DNA of 64,000 bases from Leucaena leucocephala (lineage: Eukaryota; Streptophyta; Magnoliopsida; Fabales; Fabaceae). Shown in pieces: positions 46,601 to 59,400 of this stretch (its first letter is position 1; every line of letters starts with the position of its first letter). The position numbers and the translations under genes were made by a program. Location: positions 16,508,501 to 16,572,500 of the forward strand of contig CM073557.1 of the NCBI GenBank assembly GCA_037074615.1, in the 5' to 3' direction. Below the pieces are notes generated by a model that saw only the letters and a program-made list of their open reading frames with translations, did not search any database and was not told where the DNA came from.

Positions 46601-48495
46601 TACTAAGGGTAATGCTTCTTCCCACTTGACTTAAACACATACGGTAGATCCTGGCAAGGAATGGAAAAAATTTTAAATTAATTTTCGCTGCGTGTCTTCC
46701 AATTCCTTTCAATATATTGGAATCTAGAGTAAGTTATAAGCCCGATTTGGAGTGAAGAGTTAAGCCAACAAGTGTTTTAATCTAGTGACAAGAATGCTTT
46801 GGAGATTAGAAGCATCATAGAACAATTATTTTGAACTATTATAGTTGATTTGAAGGTAATAAAGCGCTAACCTCAATATTGAGATAAGTTTGGGATAAAG
46901 GATGCTTCTTGTTAGTAAAAGATGTAATGAATAATGTCTTTTGGAATGATTTAAAGGATTAAAGTGTTTTTAAGGTATGAGATAAATAAATATATATATA
47001 TATATATACCTATGATATGTATGTCGTATGGATGAAAATAGAAGCTAGAGGTAAATTCTTGGGAGTCTATTAATTATGAATGCATGTTTCATGTTTGGTA
47101 GAAGAGAAGTTTATGTGGACAAGTGTCTTATTTTCATGAATGATCATAAATGGTATATGGTACAAAAGAGATAAATAGTAATCATTGATAGAACATTTTA
47201 TTTTCAAAAATTTGGGAAATAAAGAGAGAATGATATCCTAAAATTTAGCACGAGGATAAGTTATATTGGATTATCGCAGATGAGTGAATAACCTCCATTA
47301 AAAATAGTATTTTATTTAATAACTTCTTATATAAAAGTGTTACTTTTTAAAATGATTTATGAAAAGTAAGTTTTAGGAATTTATGAATTTAATTGTTAGA
47401 AACGATTTTCTTTCAATTGGTTTACAAAAGGATTATGATTATGTATGAAAATGGATAAAGAAGTTTTAGAAAAAGAATTTGGCAAATGTTATCTTAAATT
47501 GATTTTATTCATGAAATATTCCTATGTGAATTTCATATATTTTCCATAGTATCTTGATATTTGATTTTAAATATTCATACTGGGGTTTTGAAATTCAAAG
47601 TATTCTTACTAAAGGTTATTGCATTCGAAATTGTTGTAATCATTACATGTGAAATAGACCCCACGCATGTTAGAAAGGTTTTGGAAATGACAGAATACAG
47701 AACACTGGTTGTTAACAGCAGTACTGTTAGCCCTTTGTGCACCATGGTTTAACCCGAGCTCGATGGATATTTGCGAGTCGCGTACTCGCGCCAGTTATTT
47801 GTGAGATTTATTCTTGCGCCTATTATTCGTAGATTTCATACTTGCGCCTATTATTCATGGCTTTAGGCCGTGTCTAATTGGTTATTTACCATCGTATATT
47901 GTGTGTCTATGCCTATTTTTTGTTCTGTTGAAGACCTACGGAAAAATGATTGATTTGAAATGGTTATTTCAAATGGTTTTCTTGAAATAAAAATGTTTAC
48001 ATAAATCTTTGCATCAAATTACGAAATGTTACGATTTATATTTAAACATGTTGATGTATTGTTTATTTCCGCATTTTTAAATCATATTTTTGGGACGTTA
48101 TTCATGAGTAGATTATTTGGTTTCAGATAGTGCAGTTGACCCTACTCTCTGACTAAACAGTGAAGAACCTTATTGCAAATCTGAAGCGTTGATTTTTTAC
48201 GAGTCTTCTTTTTGATGTAATGACAGTTTTTTGAAATACTTGTATTGTTTTTATAGATGCTCCACATAGTTTATAGATAAGATTATGGGTATTTAAGAAA
48301 AATGTTACAGAAGATTTGAGCTTTTGCAGTCTGTTATAGGATTGCCAAAATTCCTACAGAGGACTTGCCTTTTGATTTAAAATTATAATGGATTATGGTT
48401 TTCGTTTCAAACGTTTTATTTAATGTTTTAGGTTTAAGGAATATGAAATTATTCATATTATGTGCATGTTACGGCTTAAATTTTGGGACGTGACA
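43654..48495 (+). mobile_element. G2 Gypsy LTR-like unit A (interrupted by Copia solo LTR)
   Basis: The right end 'cttaaattttgggacgtgaca' is typical of a class of Gypsy LTRs that end in GGGACGTGACA. From ~47030 it runs parallel to unit B (49270 onward) to the end. The Copia solo LTR 44887-46711 splits it. A GC-richer leader (43740-44230) may be part of the unit or a host fragment. There is no start TG with a purine tract, so the 5' boundary is unresolved. Frames at 43774-43959 and 47561-47752 have no domain. Confidence 0.5.
44887..46711 (+). mobile_element. Solo Copia LTR, perfect TSD ATATA
   Basis: TGTTGGAAATT...TTCCTTTCA, 1,825 bp, flanked by ATATA (44882-44886 and 46712-46716). It is more diverged than the 37.6-kb copy and has only three 90-bp repeats (45824, 45914, 46004). 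TATA box at 45555. Minus frames (45667-46101, 46246-46440, 46488-46712) are shadows. Confidence 0.95.
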
Positions 48496-50979
48496 ATCGT
48501 CATCTTCCCTGTCAGCTCCTGCCATTTGAGATGCTCCTTGAGACCTTGTTACGGTGATCTGTTGTTGATGTAGCAGTCTCTGACATTCCTCTCCCTTGTT
48601 GCCGCAGAATACTGCTGTGTCTGTGAGTGTGATAAGCCTAACACCTCTCTTTCTCCATTGATCATTTAAAGCTTGGTTGAACGAATTAGTTCCTACTTTT
48701 CCTCTGTTTACCGAATGGGGTGGAAATGTTGCTGTTTAAAAAAAAGGGAAACAGTGGACGCTGGGTGTTATGAATGATGCTGCTATATGGATATATATAC
48801 ATATATATACTGTACTGCTATAAGTTTATGTATATACAGGTATATGTTGTTCTGGCTTGATGTATATATGCATATATATATATATATATATATTACTGTC
48901 ATGGTAAGAAATTTACTGCTGGAGTTATGCATGGTTGAGCCTATAGGGAATGAAGTGAATGTCGTGTGTATATATATATATAAGTTTGTGCTATTGTGGG
49001 CAGTGGATTTGGTTTAAGTCTTGGGAGGGAGAATAGTTGAACTAAAAGCTAACGAAGGTTATTATTGGAATTGAAAGGTAAGGGGAAAATGATGATTATA
49101 TGCTTGCATGATGTGAGATATTGGAATGAAGATTAAAATTTCAGATTTGAAATAAAGAAGATGATAATGTAAAATCTTTGGAATTATTAAGTATTAGTAA
49201 GTGTATATGTGTGAGTTGATGTTATTGCATCAAGTAAAGGGGTAATGGATATATAAAGTGATGAATGGTATTCCTCATTGATTATGGAGATGAAAAGTGG
49301 AATAAAAGGTGAAATTCTTTGGAGGTTATTAATTATGATTGCATGTGTCATGTTTGCTAAAAAAGAAGTTTATGTAGGTAAGTGTCATATTTTCATCAAT
49401 GAAAATAAATGGTATATAGTACAAAAGAGATTAATAGTAATTACTGATGGAATATTTTACTTATGAAAAATTTAGGAGTATAAGAAGAGAATATTGTTCT
49501 GGAGAATAGAGCAGGAATAAGGTATATCAGAATATCGCAGGTGAGTGAATAATATCCCTTAAAAATAATATTTTCAATAATAACTTGCTATTTGATATAT
49601 TCAATTTAAAAATATAAATTTTTTTAGCATGATTAGTTAAAGGCATGGTTATGTGAATTCATGATTTTGATCAAGGTGGTTGGTTTCTCTTTTCAATTAG
49701 TTTATAATAAGATTATGGCTTTGTATGAAAATGGATAAAGAAGTTTTGGAAAAAAAAACGTTTGCAAATGTTATATTGAGTTAATTTTCTTTATGAAATA
49801 CACTTGCGAGAATTTTATTAATTGAATAATTATTCTATACGAATTAAAGAAATCTTTTAAGATTTTATTCTATTGATCATCCTGGGATTTATAATTATAA
49901 AATATTATTGATGAAAATTATTGCATTAGAAATTGTTGTGATCATTAAATGTTTAATAGACCCCACGCATGCTTGAAAAGTTTTTAGAAAGGATAGAATA
50001 TAAAATACTAGTTACTAATAGCAGTATTATTAGTCCTTAGTGCACCATGGTTAAACCCGAGCTCGATGGATATTTGTAAGTCTCATACTCGAGCCAGTTA
50101 TTCATGAAATTTATTCTCGTGCCTATTTCTTATAGTTCTTGTACCTAAGTCTGTTATTCGTGGGTCTCGTTCTTATGCCTATTTCATGGCCTCATCCTAC
50201 ACTTGGTTATTTACCCTCGTGGACTGTGTGTCCATGCCTATTTTTATAACTTCGAGTCACGCTAGATTAGTTAGTTACTCTTGTGGACTATGCCCACGCT
50301 TATTTTCGTAGCTTCGAGCCTCGCTAGATTGTTTAGTTATCCTCGTGGACTTTGTGTCCACGCCTATTTTCGTTCTGTTGAAATCCTACAGAAAAATGAT
50401 TATTTGAAGGGATTGTTTTAAATGGTTTTCTTGAGATAAAATATTTAATGAAATATTTATATTGAATTATAAAATGTTATGATTTACATTTGAACATGTT
50501 AAAATTGTTTATTTTCGCATTTTAAATTATGTTTTTGGGATGTTATTCACGAGTATATTATTTTGGCTTCAGATAGTGCAGTTGACCCTATTCTTCCACT
50601 TGACCAATGAAAAGTCTCATTTTCGATTCGAAATGTTGATTTTTTATAAATGTCCTTTTGATATAATTATAATTTCTGAAATACCTATATTATTTTGTTT
50701 GAAGCTTAGATACTCCATCTAGTCTATGGTTAAAATTCTGGTTATTTTGAAAAATGTTACAGGTGATTTTAAAATATTTACAGTCTGATGTAGGATTGTC
50801 GGGAGGTCAGTTATACAACGATGATCATGTCGAAATTCCTACAGAGGATTTGCCTTTTGATTAAAATTGCGATATACTATGATTATCGTTTCAAACATCT
50901 TATTCAAAGTTTTAGGCTTAAGGAATATGAATTTATCCATATTCTATGCTAGTCATGGCTCAAATTTCGGGACATGACA
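48496..50979 (+). mobile_element. G2 Gypsy LTR-like unit B
   Basis: Ends 'caaatttcgggacatgaca' and parallels unit A: 'attgcatgtgtcatgtttg' (49335), 'cgcaggtgagtgaata' (49535), 'gaccccacgcatg' (49958), 'cccgagctcgatggatatttg' (50056), 'cagttgaccct' (50578). It begins directly after unit A's last base, within the GC-richer body also seen at 42860. (TA)n runs lie at 48790-48900. Frames at 48787-49017, 49278-49466 and 50540-50722 have no domain. Confidence 0.5.
50205..50372 (+). repeat. ~63-bp minisatellite, about 2.5-3 units, in G2 unit B
   Basis: Successive copies of 'gttatttaccctcgtggactgtgtgtccatgcctatttt...cgagcctcgctagatt'. Unit A has a single, shorter equivalent (47878-47925). Confidence 0.75.
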
Positions 50980-51637
50980 ATAAAATCTATATAATACTAA
51001 AAATATAAAAAATTCAGGGAGGGGACTAGCAGGCCATCCCTTCTAATCCCTCAACTATTGAACAGAACCCATAAAAAGAAATTGTCCCAAATGGGTTAGG
51101 ATAAGAAATATTTGTTACAACTTCCAAATCCTAAGCAAACCAAAAACCCTAAAATCTTACCCATAAAAACCTAACAAATTATTAGTTTTTTTTTATCTAC
51201 GTCAAACTCGTAATATATATAATATGCACGTGCACGAGCGTACCTGTGTATATATAAGCATATGAAAGCAACAATCATATTATGATAGCGATTTGCAAGA
51301 TTATATTAATGAGACATATGATGGTGAATTCTAAATACCTTAAGTTGGTATTCTATTAATCTGATTTACGCAAGTCATAATAATATAATCGTCCTCTTGT
51401 CATGAGCTCTATCATCATAATCTTCTTGATCATCCAAAACTCTTATGGATGGCATGTCTAAATCGCTAGTCCTTGCAGGTACAACTAAGGAAAAACCTTA
51501 TGCTCTAAATAAATTTGGCGGCCGCTTTCAAAAGCCAATGTGGTATGTGTGTGAATATAATGAGGAGACCTAGGTTTGAAAGTTGTGGCCTATAAATATT
51601 TAGTTTTTTAATATGCACACATATTTCACGTTAATAC

Positions 51638-51922
51638 ATTCAATGTATTTGAGCGTTTTACACTTAATTAGTTAAATCCAATCAATCTTAGTATGCGCGT
51701 GTTTCACGTGTATAGATTCAATGTATTTCAACGTTTTATATTCAATTAGTTGAATCCAATACAAATACTTGTATACATGTGTATAGAGATTCAAGGTATT
51801 TAAACGTATTACATTTAATTAGTTGAATCCAACAATACTCTGTATATGCTTGTTTCATGTGTATAGATTCAATGAATTTGACCATTTTACATTTAATTAG
51901 TTGAAGCTAATTAATGTCAACC
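51638..51922. repeat. 72-78-bp minisatellite, 4 units
   Basis: Units beginning 'attcaatgtatttgagcgtttta' at 51638, 51716, 51788 and 51866, each with 'aattagttgaatccaa'. Only one unit is present in copy 1 (35676-35740). Confidence 0.8.
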
Positions 51923-52173
51923 TTACATTTGATCTATTGATCTAATGGTTTATTCTTTGTCATTTCGCTTTCTAGCGTATTCATATTGTTAGAACATCGG
52001 ATTAATCCATATGTTAGATACTTCAAAAAAGTGGCCTCATTTCACTTAACAAGCAGAATTTCACATCTCAAGAAAAATTAGCTTTATGAAATAAGGTATA
52101 AAAGAGTGTCACATATATTTAATTCAATTTCATAAACTATAAATTATTGAAAAGGATGAGATTATAAGATAAT

Positions 52174-52853
52174 AGGTAAAAGTATATTTAACACCCCAAA
52201 CTAAATTTAGAAGAGCAATTAGCACCCCCAAAATATTTAAATATCAATTAATACCCAGAACTAATTTTAGAGGTACGACCAGCACCCTAAAGTAAATGCA
52301 CCTTGAACTAATTTTGAAGGTGCGACCATCACCCTAAAGTATTTAAATTTGTACAGCTCCAATATTTCACTGACCGAAAAAAAAATTCTGTCTGAACCAT
52401 ATTACGTGAGCATTTTATTTTAATATATTATTATTTAAAACGTCATGTGTCATATTATTTAAATAAAAATATTGAATAAACCTTAAAATTGATATTGTAT
52501 ATAATTCTTATGTGAAGATTGAGAAATTTCATGGCCTATTTAGTGCAATTTGTTAAAATATTATTACACATGTAACATTTTAAACAATGTATCAAAATAA
52601 AAAATTTATATGGCATATATTGAATAAAAATTAGTGCTTTGTTAATAAAATGATAAAATTGCACTAATTTAAATACTTTAAGATATTATTGTCCCTCCAA
52701 AATTAATTTGGGAGTACTGATTATACTCTTAAATATTTTATGGTGCTATTTGCACATCTAAAATTAATTCAAGAGGCTGTTATACTTTTATATATTTTAA
52801 TGTATTAATTTCTTCTTTAAAATAAGTTTGAGATGGTAGATATATTTTGACCT
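52174..52853. mobile_element. Mutator-like MITE with long inverted ends
   Basis: The left end AGGTAAAAGTATATTTAACA pairs with the right end (reverse complement AGGTCAAAATATATCTACCA). Similarity continues inward over roughly 200 bases ('aaatttagaagagcaattagcac' against 'aattttagatgtgcaaatagcac'). It is flanked by TAAGATAAT (52165-52173) and TAATATAAT (52854-52862), 8 of 9 matching. The paralogous copy 1 has TAAGATAAT once with no insert (near 35960). Length and 9-bp TSD fit non-autonomous Mutator-like elements. Confidence 0.75.
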
Positions 52854-53271
52854 TAATATAATCCACGAGAAAGAGTGTTAGTAGGGAAAAAATAAGCTCT
52901 ATCGAAATTCGTAATAAGATTTGAAATTTAAAATTAAAATAATTACTGCTAACACAGATATAACAGAGGAAGAGATAGAAGAAGAGGAGGGCGAAGGGTT
53001 TTGAAATTTGAAATGTGATAGAGAGGAAGCGCCTTGGACAAGGGAAGAGAGGAAAGAGCCTAAAGAGAGACATATCAGGAAGAGCAAAAGATGATGGACA
53101 TATGGACCATTAGAGAACGAAACGGCTCAAAAGTAATTTATCGGCTCAGGCAAAGCCCAATAGCCTCTTTTATAATAACATCCACAATGGGCCAAACCAT
53201 CCTTTGACACTCACTAGATAGTTAATCTATAATAGTAGGGAGTTAGAAATTCATCATGAATGCGAGGAGTT

Positions 53272-53273
<2 letters not shown>

Positions 53274-53342
<69 letters not shown>
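53274..53342. repeat. (TA)n microsatellite
   Basis: About 34 dinucleotide units with two TG interruptions, at the place of the 36687-36720-adjacent short tract in copy 1 of the duplication. Confidence 0.9.
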
Positions 53343-53960
53343 ATGATAGTTATTAACCTATGACTTAGGTTGAAATTTTTCCAACTCGATGGGAGGCGGG
53401 GCATTACCACATCTACTTCATCCACCTTGTCATTATTGCCATTATTTGGTAAAGGATTTGTCATTTGACATTTATACAGAATTACAAAAAGAGCAAACCT
53501 TGAATATACCTTGAAGTTAAAAGTAGTATTTGATTCTGAAATTTTTTAAAAAAAAAAAGGTCGTTAGCCTAAATTATTTTGGTTGATTAGACGTTTTAGC
53601 CTAAATTTGCAATAGTATGTAGGAATAGGTCCTTGTAGTTTAAGTTGTCAATTTGAGTTTCTCTATTAGTCAACAGTGTTAATAATGATGTTGTGGTAAT
53701 CAAGCCTCAAAATTCTCCGACATGAGAAAGCCAAATACATGGTGGGTGAAGATCGGCGAAGAGCGAAGGATAACAACGTAAGAAACATAGAAATTGGGAT
53801 GAAAAGTGGCTTAGAAACAGATGCCGGAATTAATCTCTTGTACAACACTATAATTTTGAACTTCAAAATGATTGAAAGATTAGGGGAAGATCTGTTAAGA
53901 GCTATCAGCCTAAATCTAGAGGAATGTCCTAATACCACAAGTTTGGACCTAATGTTTTAG

Positions 53961-54503
53961 GCTAACAGGCTGACTTGCTAGCCAAAATTATTTCTATTAT
54001 ATTTTTTAAATTTCCCCAAAATATTAAATATTTTGTTTTAAATTTTTGTGTGCGTCAACATTACATATTAATTGAAGCCAATTCCCAGTTGTTAATAACA
54101 AAACTTACGAATACGTACATTCTCAATTTCTTTACAAAAGAAAATTAAAATTTTAAACTGTATATAATTCAATGTGAGTATTGATTTTTTAAGTAATTAA
54201 AAAAGTATAGCATGACAAAGTCAATGATATGGGCATAAATGGTGGCATCCAACATAGCATTCGAGTTGGGGTTCAAGGTTTCAACAAAGCCCAACATCGC
54301 TACCCATTGGTGGCTTCTAACATGGCAATGACGCCATAGGTGGCAACTGTAATGATCAAGATGGTGTCCAGGTTAACTAAGACCATGTCATCTAAGAGAA
54401 GTCTTTCCAAGCTTTAGATTCTCTTCATGGCATTGAAGGGCCCAATGACTAAAAGCCTAGTTGGAGATTGGTTTTTTAATACAAGATAATTTAGATTAGT
54501 TAA
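53961..54503. other. Unassigned intergenic sequence
   Basis: 54240-54370 carries a loosely repeated 'gtggcatccaacatagca/gtggcttctaacatggca' theme. Nothing else can be supported. The last bases form the left target duplication of the LINE. Confidence 0.35.
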
Positions 54504-54520
54504 ATCATAGAGACTTGTCT

Positions 54521-55871
54521 ATGCTCTTACGGTGGCAGTTGGCCCTTAAAAAGTCAGCTTTAGAGGAAAGTGCGATGGCTTTAATTCTCTCTGGAAAAAA
54601 ACAAACTTTGATTCCTCCATCTTTAGAGGAAGATGATCAATTGGTACGTAGCGCAAAAAAGATAAAGAATAGTAGTAAGTTTATGGAAGAAGATTCGTTT
54701 CAGGAACAATGGCCGAAGTTGGGAATGTCTGGGAAACCTTCTTTTGTTGAAAAATTGAAAGGGATTGACAGGAATTTAAAGGAATCAGATGATGAGATTG
54801 ACAAAGAGGATATCCTACACTCTGATGATTCAATGTCAGATAGTTATTCTCAGGGCATGGAACAAGAAAAGGAAGAACCTTTGTTCAAGACAACTGAGGA
54901 TCCATTGAGGAATTTTCCTACGTTTACATTTTCAGGCAAAATGAAAAAGAGATTATTCAGAGCATGGAAGAAAGTTGTAATTGTTAAGCTACTGGACAGA
55001 GCTATTGGATACAAAGCTCTTCAATCCAGACTTAAAACTTTGTGGGCTAAACGAGGAGTGATCAACCTCATCAACATAAGCCTTGGATTCTACATGGTCA
55101 AGCTATCAAATAGAGAGGATTACTTCAATGCTGTAACAGGAGGGCCTTGGTTAATCTATGATCATTACTAAACTGTTCGACCGTGGGAGCCAAACTTTCG
55201 ACCAGAAAAGGCAAGCATAAACAAGGTTGCAGTTTGGATAAGAGTACCTAAAATGCCACTAGAATACTATGAGGAGGAGGCATTATCAATTATTGGAAAT
55301 AGGATTGGGGTGACACTTAAGGTGGATATGAATACCTCATGTCAACTCAGAGGCCATTATGCTCGGCTATGTGTGCTTGTGGATCTCGACAAACAGCTAA
55401 TGCCAGGTTTTACACTAGATGGCGATGACTACTATCTGGAATATGAGGGTTTGCATTTATTGTGTACATCATGTGGCTGTTATGGACACCAGAAGGAAGC
55501 TTGCCCCGAATAAAAGTGATCACATACAGGAAGCGACTAGAACAGGGATAGAACAAAGAAGTGAGCAAGTTAAGAAGAGTGAAGATAATACTTCCCGGGG
55601 AAACGTAGAGCAATGGCGAGTAGTCCAGAAAGGCCGTCGGCAACGCAAACCAAAGGAAAACAAAGGAGAGAGATCTCGGCCGGAAAATGATGGCTCCAGG
55701 TTCGGTGTGTTCGCTGAAGTGACAGGACATGGAAATAACGCCGAAGGAGGTGAGGACGTGCAGAATGAAAAAGAGCAGGAGCAGATGCCGACATCTATGG
55801 TTCAGTGGGACAATAGTAGGCAACGGTTGAGTGATGGGAGAAGGAGAGGAAAATCAAATGCTTTACTGTAG
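54521..55871 (+). pseudogene. LINE ORF1: DUF4283 plus CCHC RNA-binding protein
   Basis: The frame starts near ATG 54521 (the true start may be lost) and runs to a premature TAA at 55169-55171. It goes on in the same frame to TAA 55511-55513, then in the +1 frame (shift at ~55505-55512) to 55871. Seen: an acidic Ser-rich N-terminus, a DUF4283 domain (FSGKMKKRLFRAWKKVVIVK through AVTGGPWLI, ~55000-55160), a zinc knuckle C-x2-C-x4-H-x4-C (CTSCGCYGHQKEAC, ~55466-55507) and a basic Arg/Lys-rich tail (VVQKGRRQRK). The protein family binds the LINE RNA in the transposition particle. Minus frames overlapping it are shadows. Confidence 0.85.
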
Positions 55872-55980
55872 AGAAGTGGTATGCAGGGAGTAGGTATGCA
55901 AGAGGGTACGGCATTTAATGAAGTGAGAGAAGACATTGGGTTCACAAGAAGAGAGAAAAGAATGAGACAGGGGTAATGTA

Positions 55981-56376
55981 ATGAATAGTGAAAGTGACAT
56001 GTTGGCAGTGGAGGGAGTTCACGGGAATGGGTATGAGGGAAAGAATGAATGTGATAAGGAAGGAGGGAAAGATGGGCTTGGGCTTATTGAGGGAAGTCAC
56101 GGGAATGGGTATGAGGAAAGGTTTGAAGGTAGCAAGGAAGGAAAGGAAAATGGGTCTGGGCTAGTTGAAGAGAATAATATAATGGATCATGATCAAATTC
56201 ATGAACAGCCCAAAAAAGACAAACAAGGAATTGGGAATGAGGAATTGGATCCAGGTGATAATGGACCTGGAATTTTGGGATTAATAGACGAAAGGCCATT
56301 GCAAATGGTGAATGAGATATTTGAATATAGTGAAGATATTATGGTGGATGAAACCCAATTTGAGCAAAGTATTTAA
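55981..56376 (+). pseudogene. LINE inter-ORF acidic linker with 26-residue repeat
   Basis: An open frame of 131 codons between ORF1 and ORF2. It contains two copies of a 26-residue unit (HGNGYEG...KEGGKDGLGLIEG and HGNGYEE...KEGKENGSGLVEE), about 78 bp each, and an acidic end. No known domain. It is most likely the C-terminal part of ORF1, separated by stops at 55869-55871 and in 55960-55980. Confidence 0.5.
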
Positions 56377-56418
56377 GGGGCTTAGATACTTGAATCTACT
56401 TTGAATAATTATTTATTT

Positions 56419-59400
56419 ATGGATAGTATATTTTATTGGAATACCATAGGAGCTTGTGCTAATGGGCTTTTTAGGAATCTTAAGGTTGTTTGTACTGGTT
56501 GAAGACCAAGTCTCATCATTTTGACTGAAACTAAATGTCAAAGCATATCTAGATTTCAGTTTATGCAGTCCTGGGGTTTTGACTCACTCAGGATAATTCA
56601 TAGCTCTGTTTGATCTGGAGGACTTGTAGCAGCTTGGAGAAGCGACTCAATAAAGGTTTCAGTTTTAATGGAAAACAGGCAATTCTTCCATTTTCATTGT
56701 GAAATGTCTGGTCAACCCCCATTCTTCCTAACGGCAGTCTATGCAATTCCTCATTCAAATTTTCGACAGGTACTCTAGAATGATTTAAAAAAATTATCTT
56801 ATTCTATCATTATTCCGTGGTTTGTGTTTGGAGATTTTAATGATATTATTGAGCCTACGGATAGAATTGGGGGAGTGGGTTATTCTTTTAATAGAATAAA
56901 CTGGTTCCAAGATAGAGTTAGGGAGTGTGGTCTCTCGGATTTGGGCTTTCAGGGCCCAAAATTTACATGAAAGGGTCCTAGGTTTAATGGTTGTTCTTGT
57001 TTATATGAGAGATTAGATAGGGCACTTGCAAATTCTCGATTTTTACATAGTTTCTCAGATTGTTTGTTAAAGGTACTCCATAGAACTAATTTTTCTAATC
57101 ACGATCCTATTGCTTTACAATTTCACAAGCTGAACAATAGAGGTAGAAATAAACCTTTTCATTTTAAAGCCATGTGGCTTACTCATGACAATTTTAAAGA
57201 ATTTATATCCACTACTTGGACAGATTTTGATGATTTTAATAGATCTTTGGATCATTTAGGTACATCTCTATTGGGCTGGAATAAAAATATTTTTGATTTG
57301 GTAGAAAAGAAAAAAAAAGTTTTGTTAGCACGATTGAGTGGTATTCAAAATTCACTATCTTATACTCACTCAACTTTTTTAAACTCTCTTGAAAAGGAGT
57401 TGCAAGCTGAGCTAGATCATATTTTAAAATTAGAAGAGATAAAGTGGTTTCAAAAAGTGAGAACTAATTGGATTACGCAAGGGGATCGTAATACACGTTA
57501 TTATCATCTAAAAACAAAAATGAGAAGAAGAAGAGGAAATAAAGTTATAACTCTTAAAAATGATAGTGGAAATTGGATAGAAAATGAGTCAGATTTAAGT
57601 GAAATGGTGTGGAATTATTTTAGGAATCTCTATGATTGTTCTGAGAATAGTCAATGTTCTTTACAAACTAAGACCAATTTTCCAGTGGAGGTTAGATCTC
57701 GAATTCATAATATGTCCAATGTACCAACTGATAAGGAAATAAAAGAAGCTATGTTTTCAATGGGGCCGTATAAGGCTCCTGGTATTGATGGTTTCTCTCC
57801 AATATTCTATCAGGCAAATTGGAATATGGTGGGTGGTTCATTATGTAAGTTTGTTAAAACAGTTTTCCAAAAAGGGACTATTAAGGCTGATACTAATAAG
57901 ACTTTAATTTCTCTCATACCAAAAAAAGAACAACCTCAAGTGAATAGTCATTTTAGACCTATTGCGTTATGTACTGTACACTATAAGTGTATTACTAAGG
58001 TAATTATTAATAGGTTGAGAAATTTTATGGATGAAATTGTTTCTCCTTATTAATCTAGTTTTATAAAAGGAAGACATATACAGGATAATATTATAGTTGG
58101 ACAAGAAGTAATGCATATAATGAAGAAAGCTAAAGGAAAGACTGGTCTAATGGCTTTTAAGATTGATTTAGAGAAGGCATATGATCGTATCCGTTGGGAC
58201 TTCATTCAACAGGTTCTTATTGATGTGGGACTAGATCATATCTTTATAAATCTTATTATGAGTTATATTACTTCTGTTTCATATAATTTATTATGGAATG
58301 ATTCACAAACTAGGTTTTTCTATCCTAAAAGAGGTCTCCGACAAGGAGATCCTATTTCACCATATTTGTTTGTTCTATGTATAGACAGGTTATCCCATAT
58401 CATTACTGATGCAGTTAATTCAGATAAGTGGAGACCAATTAAGGTGACTTCAAGCGGTCCGTCTATCTCTCATCTAATGTTTGCAGATGATCTTCTTTTG
58501 TTTGGAGTGGTGAATGAGAAACAAGCACACTATATGATGGATTGTCTTGATAAATTCTGTAAAGCATCAGGGGCAAAAATTAGTAAGGTTAAATCTTCAA
58601 TATTTTTCTCTCCAAAGGTGAATGTCAACATCAGGAAAAGGATCAATGATTTTACAGGAATAGGTGTTTCTGCTAACATAGGAAAATATCTAGGATTTTC
58701 AATCATCAGAGGGAGGAAACCCAGAGAAACTTTTCACTACATCATTGATAGATTTAAAAATAAGCTTGCTGTTTGGAAAGAAAGTACATTTTCTGTGGCT
58801 GGTCGGATCACTTTAGCAAAATCAGTCATAAGTTCTATACCGTTATATCCTATGCAAGTTGCTAAAATTCCTACATCAGTTTGTAATGAAGTGGAGAGGT
58901 TGCAAAGAAACTTTATATGGGGACATAGTCAAAGCTAATATGGGTTTCACCCTATTGGATGGGATCAAATAGTTATGCCTAAATTGAATGGTGGTCTTAG
59001 TTTCAATAAGTTATCATCTTTTAATAGAGCTTGTGGTACCAAGATAGCTTGGAAATTAGTTAAAGGAGATAAAGGATTATGGGTAGATGTGTTATTTCAT
59101 AAATATATGCTAAGGAATGAAGAGAATCTACTAGAGATAAGGAAAGGAGATTCTACACTATGAAAATTCATCTCACAACAGCAAGAAGTAGTTAATGCAG
59201 GTACAAGATGGCATATCAGGAATGGACAACTAGTGAATTTCTTTACAGATAATTGGCTATTTTCTGATAAAAACTTAAAGGAATTATGCATTCGGACACT
59301 TACAAGGGAGGAAGAAAATAGTAAAGTTGCAGATTGGATCATTTCTAGGACTTGGGATTATCAAAGACTTGCTACTATTGTCCTTGGTAATATTTGTCAG

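Larger units (their letters stand above)
51090..53960. repeat. Segmental duplication, copy 2
   Basis: Colinear with 35160-37430 (landmarks at 51500, 52096, 53030, 53182, 53248, 53793). It differs by an expanded minisatellite (51638-51922), a 680-bp MITE (52174-52853) and a longer (TA)n tract (53274-53342). Near the right end, frame 53739-53960 and the paralogous 37318-37408 stretch share the reading GMKSGLExDAxINLLYNT, which may be a former coding exon; the protein is not recognised. Confidence 0.8.
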
